Assembly (NCBI GenBank): GCA_964019415.1
Contig: OZ025878.1
Coordinates: 7,095,535 to 7,159,534 of the forward strand
Length of the DNA stretch: 64,000 bases
Direction of reading: 5' to 3'
Source: Ianthella basta
Lineage: Eukaryota > Porifera > Demospongiae > Verongiida > Ianthellidae
Shown: piece by piece, positions 37,601-48,239 of the stretch
Layout: every line of letters begins with the position of its first letter
Position numbering within the stretch: the first letter of the stretch is position 1
Notes under the pieces: generated by a model
Told to the model about the DNA's origin: nothing
Seen by the model: only the letters and a program-made list of their open reading frames with translations
The model's database searches: none
Translations under genes and position numbers: made by a program

Positions 37601-40600
37601 AAGAGCCCAACAGTGACCACAGAGTTGCTGGTGTTGGTAAGTATAGACAAGTGGCCAATCATGAAATATGGCCTGTGCAGCAAAGGTAGCATTATTGATC
37701 TCTCTTCATTTCCTCCAGCCAAGGACATTGATACAACATTTAGAGATGATATGACAGCAAGAAAGTTACAAAGCAAAGGCAAGCAGACCTACTTCTTCAA
37801 AGGTATACATATATATGCAATCTAATTCCTTAAGCTATACCAGTTTCTGTTTCTGTTACCTTTCCGAGTGTAACTGATGAGGTTGACTCTACCTTATTTA
37901 TAGCACTGATGGAAGCACTCGCCTTCGGTACAGTACATATATTAGCGTATACGCTTTAACTTTCACGGGGTTAAACTTTTGCAGTTCACAAGTTTTTGCG
38001 TTTTTTGCAGTCTTACTTTTGCAGTTGTAGAGTCTCAAGAAGGAGAAATAAAGCCTTGTGTAAATATTTGCAGGGTGAAACTTTCGTGGATGGTTGCTAA
38101 TCCGCAAAAACAGTGAGAGTTTAACCTCGCAAAAGTCATGGTACACGGATGCATGTGGAAATTATGTTGGCAAAGTTCACAGTTAAAGATCTTAATTGGC
38201 TGAATGTCATTTTGCAAGCTTGGTACAGTTCTTTATTTGTATTCTGCACTGCTGTAACATAATTCACATGATTTCACACACATAATGTGGGACACCAAAT
38301 AATTTGTGCAGAGCTGCTCATAGTAGATGGCATGCCTTGCTGTTTAATTCATTCATTCAAAGTTTAAAAACTTGAGACTGCGTGTTGTGTGCATAGTGTG
38401 GAGTGACTTTAACAGGTCAACTAACTGGGCGTGGCTGTAGTATGCTGTTATTGCTAAATATGAATAAGGGCACTGTTTTAAAGTTGTTCTGTTCCTCCCC
38501 TCACTCTTTCTTCTCTTCCTCCCCTACCTTCCTTTTGGTAGTTGTTATCGTTGGAGATGTTTCGGGTAAATCCAGTCTTGTGGATCGCTTCATATGCAAT
38601 GAGTTCAGCTATAACCCAGTGCCAACAATTGGACTACATTTCAGGATCAAAAGTGTTGAAGTAGACTCCAAAGAAATCAAAGTCAGAATTTGGGACACAG
38701 GTATGTTATGTATATAGCCATGCATCTTTCTTTCTGCCCTGTTTTCCCAATTCCATTTCAATTGTCGTCCACTACGTACTGTTCATGGATTTTCTGTCAC
38801 CAACCTAGCTGTCATGATAGACTAACACATGCACCACTGCTGCTAATGACCAGTTGATGAGTGTGTGTGTGTGTGTGCATTAGTCTCGCGTAGCCAGACC
38901 GCTTCTCTCCTCCATTTTATATTATGACGTCATCGGTTGGGGAGAAGGGTCTGGTACATTGCCTATGCGCCACTTATGCAGAGACCACCCAGAACTAGGG
39001 GGTGATAATTGCATTCTACACCCACGCGTTACTAGGCAACCGCCTGCCCACAACTACCGGTGTTGCACAAGCTGTGGCAATAAAGGCAATGATTCACTCG
39101 GTGCAGAGTTTTCAGCCTTTGCAGTTCGAGCGATTTCGCTAGGCGAAGCCTTTTCGTAGCAGCCTGCCACACGCCGATCGAGTCGTGGCCTTCATTGCCA
39201 CGGCTGGCGAAACACTGGTAGTTGTGGGCGGGCGGTTGCCTGGTAATGCATAGGCATGGAATGCCATTATTACCCCCTAGTTCCAGGGGGTCTCTGCACA
39301 AGCGGCGCATAGGCAATGTACCAGACCCTTTCCCCTGGAAAGTGGTCTGGCTACGCGAGACTATGTGTGCGTGTGCATCATAATGGACAACTGCCACTTT
39401 CTGTTCCTATAGGTGGTCAAGATAGATACCATGACATCACCAGAATGTAAGTTGACAAGTGTGTGTCTTGGGGGGGGGCACACACTCTACTCCGTCCCCA
39501 CACTCCACCCCCTCCCTACACTCCACCTCCTCACACTCCACACCCTCAACACACTCCACACTCCCTCCCCACACTCCACCTCCCCACACTCCACACCATC
39601 CTCCCCACATTCCACAGTCCACTCCTCCTCCCCACACTACTGCAAACTACACTCAGCTTCCTAAATATCATGATGTATAGACATAATGTGCCACTAGCCA
39701 TGGAATCCGGTTCGTAGTTATGGCTCCCACTCATTCTGCCCAAACGTTAGTTATTCTCACACCCTCTGGCCAGTGTGCAAGGCCAGCTGCAATACATACT
39801 CAATGTGCAGTCTCAGCAGTGACTCACATTTCCAAGGACTGTGCTTTGTGAGTGTGTGCTCACCTGTTTACCCTGTAGTGATGTTGGTGGTATTGGCTTT
39901 AAATGGCATCATTGCACCATAGACACATGTTTATGATTGAATATATCTAAGCACTGATTTGTCTGTCACCAATTTATGGTGGGCGTGGCTTGTGTTCATC
40001 TCAAAATGCAATGTTTTCCACTTGGGGACAAATTTGGAATTTGCAAAAATGTGATCCTACAAATTCGTATACTCACTATACTGTATGTTAGTCAGGTGTC
40101 GCGTGACCCCTCCTCGCAGAAGGGTCAGGTTAAGTCTAATACATTGACTTGTGCAGCACGCCACAATGGTTGGCGTGCCTAATCAGATTGCAGGAAAGGT
40201 GTGAAATTATTATCGCTTGCGTGTTCGCAAATGGCAGCAGATCAGAGCATGGACCAGAGAGTGTTATACGCTGCGACGGAAGCCATCTAGCGCCTTGGTT
40301 ATTCTACCATGAAGCCAGAGCAACTTCAGGGTCATGTCTGGCATCGTTTCTGTGAGGGATGTTTTCGCCGTTTTGCCGACCAGCTTCAGCAAGAGCCTGT
40401 GCTACACGTGTCCTACGACAGTGTTCGGCCTGGTGTTGGCGGTCGAAGGGACATCGATAGTCTTTGCTATCGCTCCTTTGACGGCTATTATGAAAGATCA
40501 GGTAAGTGTCGCAAGCCGTCGCACGTACTTGCGGCCACAAGCGAGGCATAATGTTGTGCAATAATTACATTCCACAGTGCATAATTGCATTCCGTGTGGA

Positions 40601-43009
40601 CAAGTCAATGTATTAGACTTAACCTGACCCTTCTGTGAGGAGGGGTCACACGACGCCTGACTAACTGTATATATGGAGGAATTTCAAGGGGGGCAAGATT
40701 TCAGCAAGTGGGGCAAATACCTCATCTTGCCTTCCCATCCCCTTTCTCCCCTTCATGTACATGCAGGTACTGCAGAGGTGCTGATGGTTGTTTGATTGTG
40801 TATGACATTACAAACCATAGTTCCTATGTGGGTGCTACAGGACGTTTGAAGACAGTGAGAGATCGTACACACCCAGACACCCCAATAATGCTGGTTGGGA
40901 ACAAGTGTGATCTCAAACACCGCCGGGAGGTGTCCACACATGAGGCAAAGGCTTACGCTGAGGAGAACTCCATGATGTTCATGGAAACATCTGCCTGGGA
41001 TGGTACAAATGTGAAGGCAGCATTTCTCAACCTTGTGACAGGTCAGCACTGCACGCATCACCTCTAAACAATGCTATGGCAGTTGTCATGTCAACAAAGG
41101 CCAACTTGCACACCGTTCCAAGGTACTTCTCAGCAGCCAGGCATCACAGGGTCATTGCCACGCAGTTTACGCTGCATGCCTTTTTCTACTTGGCTATCTT
41201 TTTGTCATCATTTCTAGGTAGAACTCGCCACTGCAGTCTTACCCCATATATTGACACTGGTTGCTATCGTACTCTAAACACCTTAAGCCAAGAACTGTCA
41301 GTGTCTATGGGATTTACAACACCTTTGAAGCTGATATAGAGGCCCTTGTGCTTTGTACACGGGCCTCTGAAAAATTGGTTTCCCATGGTTTTCTGAATCC
41401 TGTAGACACCTCAAATCTCGGCCTAACCTAAATTTGTAGCATGCCCGAACAGCTATTGCCACATGATAGTCCTGTGTGTCTTCCTGTTGAAACATCATAA
41501 GGACGAAAGCATTGAAAGATGCCACTGTAACTGTCTTCAAGCTCTGTGCTGATATCTAGCTGCTGATTGGGCTACTCTTCATTACAATTGTTGCAAATTC
41601 ATGCAACGAGTGCCTCATTATTATACTTATTTCGAATCACGTGCACGTCACATGCATTACCATGGTAATGTGGAATAGTGCGATTAATGCACATTCTTCA
41701 CTTATTGCCGAGCCGAAAGGCGAGGCAAGTAATCGTGATGCACCGTCGTCCCCCGTTTGAATATATGTATGTACGTATATATGTATATATGTATATATGT
41801 ATATCAGTCCCAGTCAACCTGAGACACCTAGATTACGCAATAGCCCTGTGTTCTCAGCAGGCGCTCACGACAACAAAATGCTCTACTTGGCCACCATCGG
41901 CCACGAAACTGCTCAACACTCCACTGCACCCTGCGTTCAGAATGTTAACGTTGCCCATTGCTCCAGCAAGGGTTACACGCCTGTTGGCAATTCAGCCATA
42001 TTGGCTGACGTCATTTGCCCCGCTTGGCCGGGAACATTTTCACTGTTCCCTCAGGTGAAGCGCACAACGTGCACTGTGTTAGCTCAGCAGGGACGGGCTT
42101 CCCTGCGCAACGCCAAATATGTAGGTGTCGATTGCCCAGCTGCCATCCAGTGCTTCGTCTGGCTTGCTATCTCTTCTTTCTGACAGCCAGTGAAAGCAGA
42201 TTACAGTTCTATTGCCCAAAATGTACTTGCCCTGGCTGAGTTTTAATTACGCTCAAGCACTGTACTTTACTGAAATAGCTAGCTATATACATTCAAGCGA
42301 AGCTGGTTGCATTTTAATGTATGCCCTAGTAATATTATAAACAGGCAATGCTAGCAGTGGACATGTCCTATATACATTCCCTTTTCATTGCTACTCATTC
42401 TGAATCATTACATTACAACTAAATGACCTTACAATACATACACAGGGTTTACTGGGGGGGGGGGGGGGGGGGGCGGGACTTCTTCCTCAAACATTCCAAC
42501 TTCCCCCCAAAAAATTTACCCAGTTGCTGTTTAGAATTTTCATAGATAGAGTTCTCACCTGGCTGCCAGTATAGCTAATACTAAATCTATGCGTAGAGGA
42601 ATTTATTACATATCATTCACACAAGTTCGGACAAGATGAGTGCAAAAATGTTTCCAGAAATGTCATTTTGCCTCTCAGATGATGTCAGAATCAATCTTAG
42701 GGGATAAGAAATTTTAAATTTCCCTGGGGGAGCAAGCCCGTAGAACCCCCTGGCTCTCACGCTCTCCTTATACTAAAACCATGTTCCCCTCCAAAATTTT
42801 GCATCCTAGATAGAACCATGATACATTACATTGCAACTAAACTACTACTGATGTGCTGATGAACCTAGTGGCATGTCACCTGACAAGCTGATTGTCTGCT
42901 GCCTCCACACTTTTCAATTGGTCTTCCTCCCTCTGGCCTGATAGAAATATACCAGGTGAAGAACTCTCTTGGCCAACTTTACCAATGTTCCGCCAGAAAA
43001 GCTTTATAA
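34694..43009 (+). CDS. Gene 3: protein kinase fused to Rab11-like GTPase
   Basis: Exons: 34694-35720, 37571-37636, 37719-37802, 38542-38700, 39413-39446, 40767-41041, 42945-43009. They total 1710 nt (569 aa) with consistent phases. The kinase domain keeps GRGADATV, Lys47, [11 protein letters not shown] and APE. Two linker exons (22 and 28 codons) lead to a Rab fold: P-loop GDVSGKSS, switch II WDTGGQDRY, G4 NKCD, G5 ETSAW, and a last exon starting EIYQ as in Rab11. The P-loop is one residue shorter than the canonical GDSGVGKS. The C-terminus ends SARKAL without the double-cysteine prenylation motif. Large introns hold a MITE, a RecQ-carrying element and other repeats. The ATG follows directly on the repeat block. 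GTP binding is uncertain because of the short P-loop. Confidence 0.8.
36175..36725. mobile_element. Repeat with CCCGGCCTCTATT motifs
   Basis: GAATAGAGGCCCGGGCCTC near the left and GCCCGGCCTCTAT near the right form inverted ends, and similar phrases recur inside. It lies in the first intron of gene 3. The edges are approximate. Confidence 0.5.
36730..37480 (+). repeat. Dispersed 750-bp repeat, copy A
   Basis: It matches 58195-58975 in reverse orientation over most of its length (shared phrases include ACGCAAAGTGTTTCTAGAAC and GGCTAAAAAGGC-type segments). It lies inside a gene 3 intron. No coding capacity is recognised. Confidence 0.65.
38881..39363. mobile_element. MITE with 20-bp TAGTCTCGCGTAGCCAGACC ends
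   Basis: Perfect 20-bp terminal inverted repeats. Inside them long sub-arms are inverted (TACCAGACCC/GGGTCTGGTA, GCCTATGCGCC). It lies in the intron between the P-loop and switch II exons of gene 3. It is related in end sequence to the palindromes at 3350 and 3604. Confidence 0.85.
39476..39650. repeat. CACACTCCACCCCCTCC-type minisatellite
   Basis: Imperfect tandem units of about 17-20 bp just after the switch II exon donor. The same repeat lies at the same intron position in pseudogene 5 (50030-50335), expanded differently. Confidence 0.75.
40091..40661. mobile_element. TIR element carrying a RecQ-helicase first exon
   Basis: The terminal inverted repeats are about 62 bp (GTCAGGTGTCGCGTGACC at the left; GTCAGGCGTCGTGTGACC reversed at the right), flanked by TA. 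Inside, from about 40231, are pieces MAADQSMDQRVLYAATEAI, RLGYSTMKPEQL, DVFAVLPTSFSKSLCY and APLTAIMKDQ, ending at a GTAAGT donor. These match the start of RecQ-type helicases (Walker A region and SPLxxLMKDQ), with a stop and frame changes. It is either a deleted copy of a helicase-bearing transposon or a captured host exon. Confidence 0.65.
41705..42330. mobile_element. Unclassified repeat, copy 2 (about 625 bp)
   Basis: Partner of 17348-17912. This copy has a 128-codon open stretch (41797-42183, pieces AHDNKMLYLATIGHE and [15 protein letters not shown]) that is broken in the other copy. It is not matched to any family I know. It lies in the last intron of gene 3. Confidence 0.65.
42454..42473. 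repeat. Poly-G run (20 G)
   Basis: Twenty consecutive G in the last intron of gene 3. It could form a quadruplex; the length may be a sequencing or assembly estimate. Confidence 0.85.
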
Positions 43010-44121
43010 CTTTTTTGTTATAATGCCAAGTTTATGTATAGCTGTTACATCACTTTACTGTTTCTACATACTTTAAACTGTATTCAATGTTGTTGGATAT
43101 TATCTGTATGAATATATGTTTGCAAATATTTATTCATTCACTACCTTTGTAATATATGGACAAATGTGATATGCAGATAGATGGCATGCAATGTATATGT
43201 TATGTATATACATCCAGCACATGAATATAGTCATACAATAGGTGGCTTCCCCGGCCCTCCTCAGCTGGCACTCCATGCACCTATGTATCTACCTTGACAT
43301 CGAGCACGCGGTGTCACACAGTGTGTACACAATGCCATATACCAGCATTGGTGGTGTCTATAGTGAACTCAGCACATTTTTGTTGACCTCAACTTCGCTC
43401 TCCCAGCTAGGCCATGCCAGACCAGGTCCATAGGCCTTGACAGTTACAGCATTTGGTGTGGGGTGGATCTTCAGTTTGAATGGACTGCCAGGGATGTGCT
43501 CACCAGCACATCTGGAATGCATTGACATAGTATTGACCATGACCCTTGGGCTTGATTGATATATTGTTTTATGAGAGGGGCAACTTCATGTCAGTCTTTC
43601 CATGTGCTGGCACTGATGCATAGTTCTAACTCATGTCATTACACACTATAAACAGCAGCCAGTTCACTTGATCAATACAGCTAGCTAGCTATATGGCCAG
43701 CTGAACATACAGATAAGTATACTGGTTCTATCTTTAAATTTACCCACCAGTGCCACCATAGATACTGGACATGGTTGAATGCCATGCAGTCAATCTCCTT
43801 AATATGTACTTCCCTGCATGCATGTGTTATTACAGACCCAACATATTGTAGTAGATGTTTGCCACTAGTACTGTATGTAGATATAATTAATGCTATAATG
43901 CTATAATGCTATAATGCAGATATAGCTAGCTATCTCTGTCATGACCTATAACTAGTTAGCTAGCCAAATATAGCAATATACATGTGTATGGTTTCATCTA
44001 CCGCACGTGCACGTGCTGCATACATACATGTTGTTGTATTAGCTACCTGTTGAATGGTACAGCTCACTTCTGCCCGATTGGAGGCAGAAATGTATTTTGT
44101 ATAGACCCGTCCCTTTCGAGA
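43010..44121. other. Intergenic region between genes 3 and 4
   Basis: No intact gene is seen. It is homologous to the intergenic DNA of units 1 and 2 (2311-3350 and 13660-14600) and holds the filamin-like relic on the - strand. GATTGG (inverted CCAAT) at 44076-44081 lies 40 bp before the gene 4 ATG. Confidence 0.5.
43230..43540 (-). pseudogene. Filamin-type Ig repeat relic (best copy)
   Basis: On the - strand: AGEHIPGSPFKLKI, then TPNAVTVKAYGPGLA, then EVEVNKNV and, in another frame, EFTIDTTNAG. This is the order of strands at a filamin repeat boundary (GSPF, VxAYGPGL, AEFTVDTxxAG). Breaks interrupt the frame. Related relics lie at 2660-2990, 13890-14230 and 48050-48170. It marks a former - strand gene or exon next to each kinase gene. 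Confidence 0.6.
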
Positions 44122-47100
44122 ATGGCGGAGAAAAAATCTGATCAGTTGTTCAAGTTCTCCGGTTTACTCATCTCGAACGTGAAGTTTACTGACACCGAAC
44201 TCGGTAGAGGGGCTGACGCGACTGTGTACGCCGTGGAGTGGAATGGCACTACGTGTGCCGCCAAGCGCCTACACGAACTTCTACTGGGAGACCATTCCAC
44301 AGGAGGAGCGGACAGGCTCCTAGACAATTTTGAGCGGGAGTGCTTGACATGGTCGAAGCTACGGCACCCCGCTGTGGTTCAGTTTCTCGGTGTGTATTTT
44401 GAGCCTCGATCTCGCCTACCGGTGCTCGTCATGGAAAAGATGGAAACCAGTCTTCGGAGATACCTGGAGGATCACAGCAAGGAGGAGTTTCCCCTCCATC
44501 TCAAGGTGTTAGTCCTTCGCCAGGTGGGACAAGCTCTTGTCTATCTCCATGCGCAGAAGCCTCCTCTTGTTCATCACGACTTGAGTCCTAACAATGTCTT
44601 GCTGAACAAGGACTCTTTTGTGACCAAAGTGACCGACTTTGGGATGAGCCGAGCCATCAACCCATCCATTCTCACTAGGAAATCCTCCATCAAAGGTACG
44701 CTGGCATTCATGGCTCCAGAGGCGTTGCAAGATCCTCCACGTTACAATGAGAAGTTGGACGTCTTCTCCTTTGGTAACATTGTCCTCTCCGCTCTCACCC
44801 ATGAGTGGCCCAGTCCAGAACCTCCCACATATCTCAAGGGCAGCAAGCTTGTTCCCCGTAGTGAGCTCCAGAGACGTGAACGGTATTGTGAAATGTTCAC
44901 TGCAGAAGAAAAGAAATTGTTCTCACCCATTGTCCAACGCTGCTTAGAGAATGCACCAGACAAGCGTCCATCCAGTGCAGTGCTAGTGAGGGAGCTGCAG
45001 CGCATCCAGACATCTACTCCAACAGGTGGTCCTACAGCTACCTCTACTCCTCAACCTTCAGCAGCAGGTGGCAATGTGAAGCAGAAGCCCCAGGGCCTAG
45101 TGGAGTGGTTTAAAGGTCTGACCGCCAGACAGGGAGGCTCACAGGCACATGAATCAGGAGCTAGTTCAGAAGGTAACTCTATTAGGTTTTTGGTAACTTG
45201 GTGAGGTGTGCCGGTATATATCCAGTACCATGCAGTGTACATGGTTCTATATTATCTATAAAGATATACATTTACATGGTATACATACAAATGAATGCAA
45301 ACTACTAAGTTGAGCTATATATTATAATAGCTACTTAGATTGAGGGCAGTTTGCTCTTCCATCTTCTCTAGATTGTACTGCTTCATTGCTTACAGGTATA
45401 TGGGAGATAGATAAATACCACAGTGTTGCCCATGTTGGTAGTTATAGGCATGTGGCCAGTCATCAATGTTGGCCTGTACTAGAATGCTGTCATTGTTGTT
45501 CTCCCCTATCCTCTATCCAGCCAAGGATACTCAGACAGCATTGAGAGAAGCAAGAGAGTTTGAAAATATGAATGGCTATGTGTTCAGAGGTAACCTACTA
45601 CCTTACGTTACCATTTTTTCTTCCTCCTACCAATCAAGCGTGTTTGCATAAATTGTCTGCATGTGGCTTGCTTTACTATGTACCAATGGAATATAGCATG
45701 CTATTTTGGCGGCGGACATGTCTGGTTTTGCTTTGTAACAAATACGTATACTATAATATCTGGCAAGTCTGAACATGCAAATTAAGTTTTAGAGGGGATA
45801 TATGTTACTAGTAATAAACAGAAGAAATTTGATGGGGTCTACTATGCATGGTTACCCTCATCACAACTGCATCAACTCTCTGTGCCACCACTGTCATGCT
45901 ACCCTTCCCCTCCATCCCCCTCTGCAGTTGTTCTCGTTGGAGACTCTGGTGTGGGAAAGTCTGATCTCCTTTCTCGTTTCACAAGCAATGAGTTCAACCC
46001 AGAATCGAAGTCCACCATTGGAGTGAAATTTGCCACCAAACGCATTGAAGTAGACTCCAAAGAAATCAAGGCCCAAATATTGGACATAGGTTTGTATGCC
46101 CATACATCTATTTCTCCTTCCTCCTCTCTTAGCTTCCGTTCCTTCTCACTACTTCATTATTCTGGAATTACCTGCATGTTAATGTACCTACCTACCAGCC
46201 ATGATATGCATCACTGTTGCTAATACGTGTTTGATGTGTACCGTATTCACTCTAAACATTCGTCACCCCTGGTGCAGTGAAAGTTTCGTCTTTTGAGGCA
46301 ATTAGAGCTGGAATGGAGAAGATCGTCGAAGGTGACGAATATTTAGACTTTTCAGACAAAACATTAGAGCGAAGACGAAACGTACATTAGAGAGCTTTTC
46401 AATATGGGTGTTCCTTGCTAAAATGGTCGCTTTCACGTTAACTGTGCGAACAGCAATGCGAGGCTACCGTCCGAACGAGAAGGATCTGGAGACGATTCGC
46501 GATCACTGAACTCCATTGTCGCACCAAAAGGAAAATGAACGACATACACAGCGTCGAGAAGGCTTGTAGATGGACGGAACAATGGACAAAGAAGAAGGAC
46601 AAAGACAACAGCGAGCGTTGTTGGCTTTATTCCTAGGCTTTGTTTCTTGGCCGTCACAACCATATTGCAGGCATTTCCGACGAATATTTAGAACACTTCC
46701 TGTTCATGACGAAAACTAGAGGCCAATGGCGGAAATTAGAGAGACAGGAAGTTCGTCACGATTAGAGTACACTTGAGCATATTTTTTTCCCCTGACGAAA
46801 ATTAGAATGAGGAATTTTTAGAGCTGATACGGTTTATGTGTGTGGGCGAGTGCATGTCTATGTGAGGGTGAGGGTGTATGATGATGCCAACTCTCACTGT
46901 CTACTCTTGTAGCTGGTCAAGAAAAGTACAGAGCCATCACTAGCGCGTAAGTTGGACGTGTACGCTAGTGTTGATGGATGGGTATGGGAGGGGGGGTTCA
47001 GTACACACATGATTGTATAGTGAATCTAATTATTGCAGCAGTGTTACCATGTCTCCTTATAACTTACTATAGTGTCAATATGTCATCACTCTTGACTCCA

Positions 47101-47837
47101 ATCCCACACCTTCCTCACACAGCTACTACAGAGGAGCCGTCGGTGCTTTACTTGTGTACGACATTGCAAATCCTCTCTCTGTTGAGAATGCAGGGAAGTG
47201 GTTGAAAGAAGTGAGAGACCACGCAGGCTCAAACATCGTCGTCATGCTGGTTGGGAACAAGTGTGACTTGAGACACCTCCGAGCAGTGCCCACGGAGGAG
47301 GCAAGGGCATATGCTGAGAAGAACAATCTGTCGTTCATTGAAACATCTGCCCTTGATTCTACAAATGTGGAGGCAGCATTTCACAACATTCTGACGGGTG
47401 AGCAATGCACACATCAATCACCTCTAGCTATATACACAATGCTATGTCAGCTGTAGTGTCAACAAGACCTTTACTAATCACACTGAATAACAAGTCCAGT
47501 GGAGTGAGCATTTCCCTTGTTTCATTGCTACAAGCATGCACAATACAGTGCAACCAAGCCACATACCATACTGAATTATAGAAGTGACTGATCTTAATGT
47601 ATCTCTGCTATCTCTATGCAAATTAAAGTGTAAGTTTTTTGTGCCATGCAAAATTTCACAGATTTTAAGTCACTTTATGATTTCTTTACCTTCCGTCTTC
47701 ATATGTGACAGTGGCATTAACACTATTCCATTTTCCTTCCTCCCTCTGGCCTGATAGAAATTTACTGGGTGAAGAAGTCTCTCAGCCAACCTGACACTGA
47801 TTTGAGTAGTGACCTGTCTTCCTATGTGATATTATAA
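44122..47837 (+). CDS. Gene 4: protein kinase fused to Rab11-like GTPase
   Basis: Exons: 44122-45172, 45521-45589, 45928-46089, 46913-46946, 47123-47397, 47758-47837. They total 1671 nt (556 aa) with consistent phases. The kinase is intact (GRGADATV, Lys, [14 protein letters not shown]) with a Pro/Ser-rich tail. A 23-codon linker precedes a GTPase that is very close to Rab11: P-loop GDSGVGKSD (Gly378-Lys384), [57 protein letters not shown]. The switch II tryptophan-aspartate WDT is LDI. The C-terminus ends in VIL, without cysteines for prenylation. An earlier in-frame ATG at 43984 adds 46 unlikely residues; 44122 matches the paralogues. It is the least changed Rab of the array. A MITE sits in the third intron. 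Confidence 0.85.
46239..46834. mobile_element. MITE with ACCGTAT...CTCTAAA ends
   Basis: Left end TACCGTATTCACTCTAAACA, right end its imperfect complement (TTTTTAGAGCTGATACGGTT). ACGAAAATTAGA and CGAATATTTAGA phrases repeat inside. It lies in the gene 4 intron before the switch II exon. Confidence 0.7.
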
Positions 47838-48049
47838 TGCCAAGTTGTTGCATCAGTTTTCCCATTTCTGTCACCTAAACTGCACAAGATGTCACTAAAC
47901 CAAAGACTGTTTGAGAATAATCTTGCAAATTTATTTAAGTCATTCCTTCTGACCTTTGTACTGTTTCATGTATAGACTTGATCTGCAAGTAGGTGACATG
48001 TGTGTGTGTGTGGCAGTGTAGCTATAGCTACACCCATGGCCAGCATGTG

Positions 48050-48170
48050 ATATTTGCGGCTCCTCAGTTTGCACTCCACCTTCTATCTACCCTTGACACC
48101 GTGCACACGGATAAACAGCGTTCCAGTGCCAGCATTGCTGGTGTCTATAATGCATGAAACACTTTACAAT
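48050..48170 (-). pseudogene. Filamin-type repeat relic (fourth copy)
   Basis: The - strand reads IIDTSNAGTGTLFIRVHGVKG followed by a stop and then KVECKLRS. This is the AEF(T/I)DTxxAGxGTL segment of a filamin repeat. A short fragment between gene 4 and pseudogene 5. Confidence 0.5.
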
Positions 48171-48239
48171 TGACTTCAACCTCACTCAAATGCCACCAGC
48201 TAGTTAGCTATCAGCTCGATCATCGTGACCTTTGTGAAA

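Noticed and set aside
41797-42183. 128-codon ORF as a host gene
   Set aside because: It lies inside a repeat whose other copy is broken, and no domain is recognised.
43984-44121. 46-codon extension at the start of gene 4
   Set aside because: It is Cys/Tyr-rich, unlike the paralogues, and lies in intergenic DNA.
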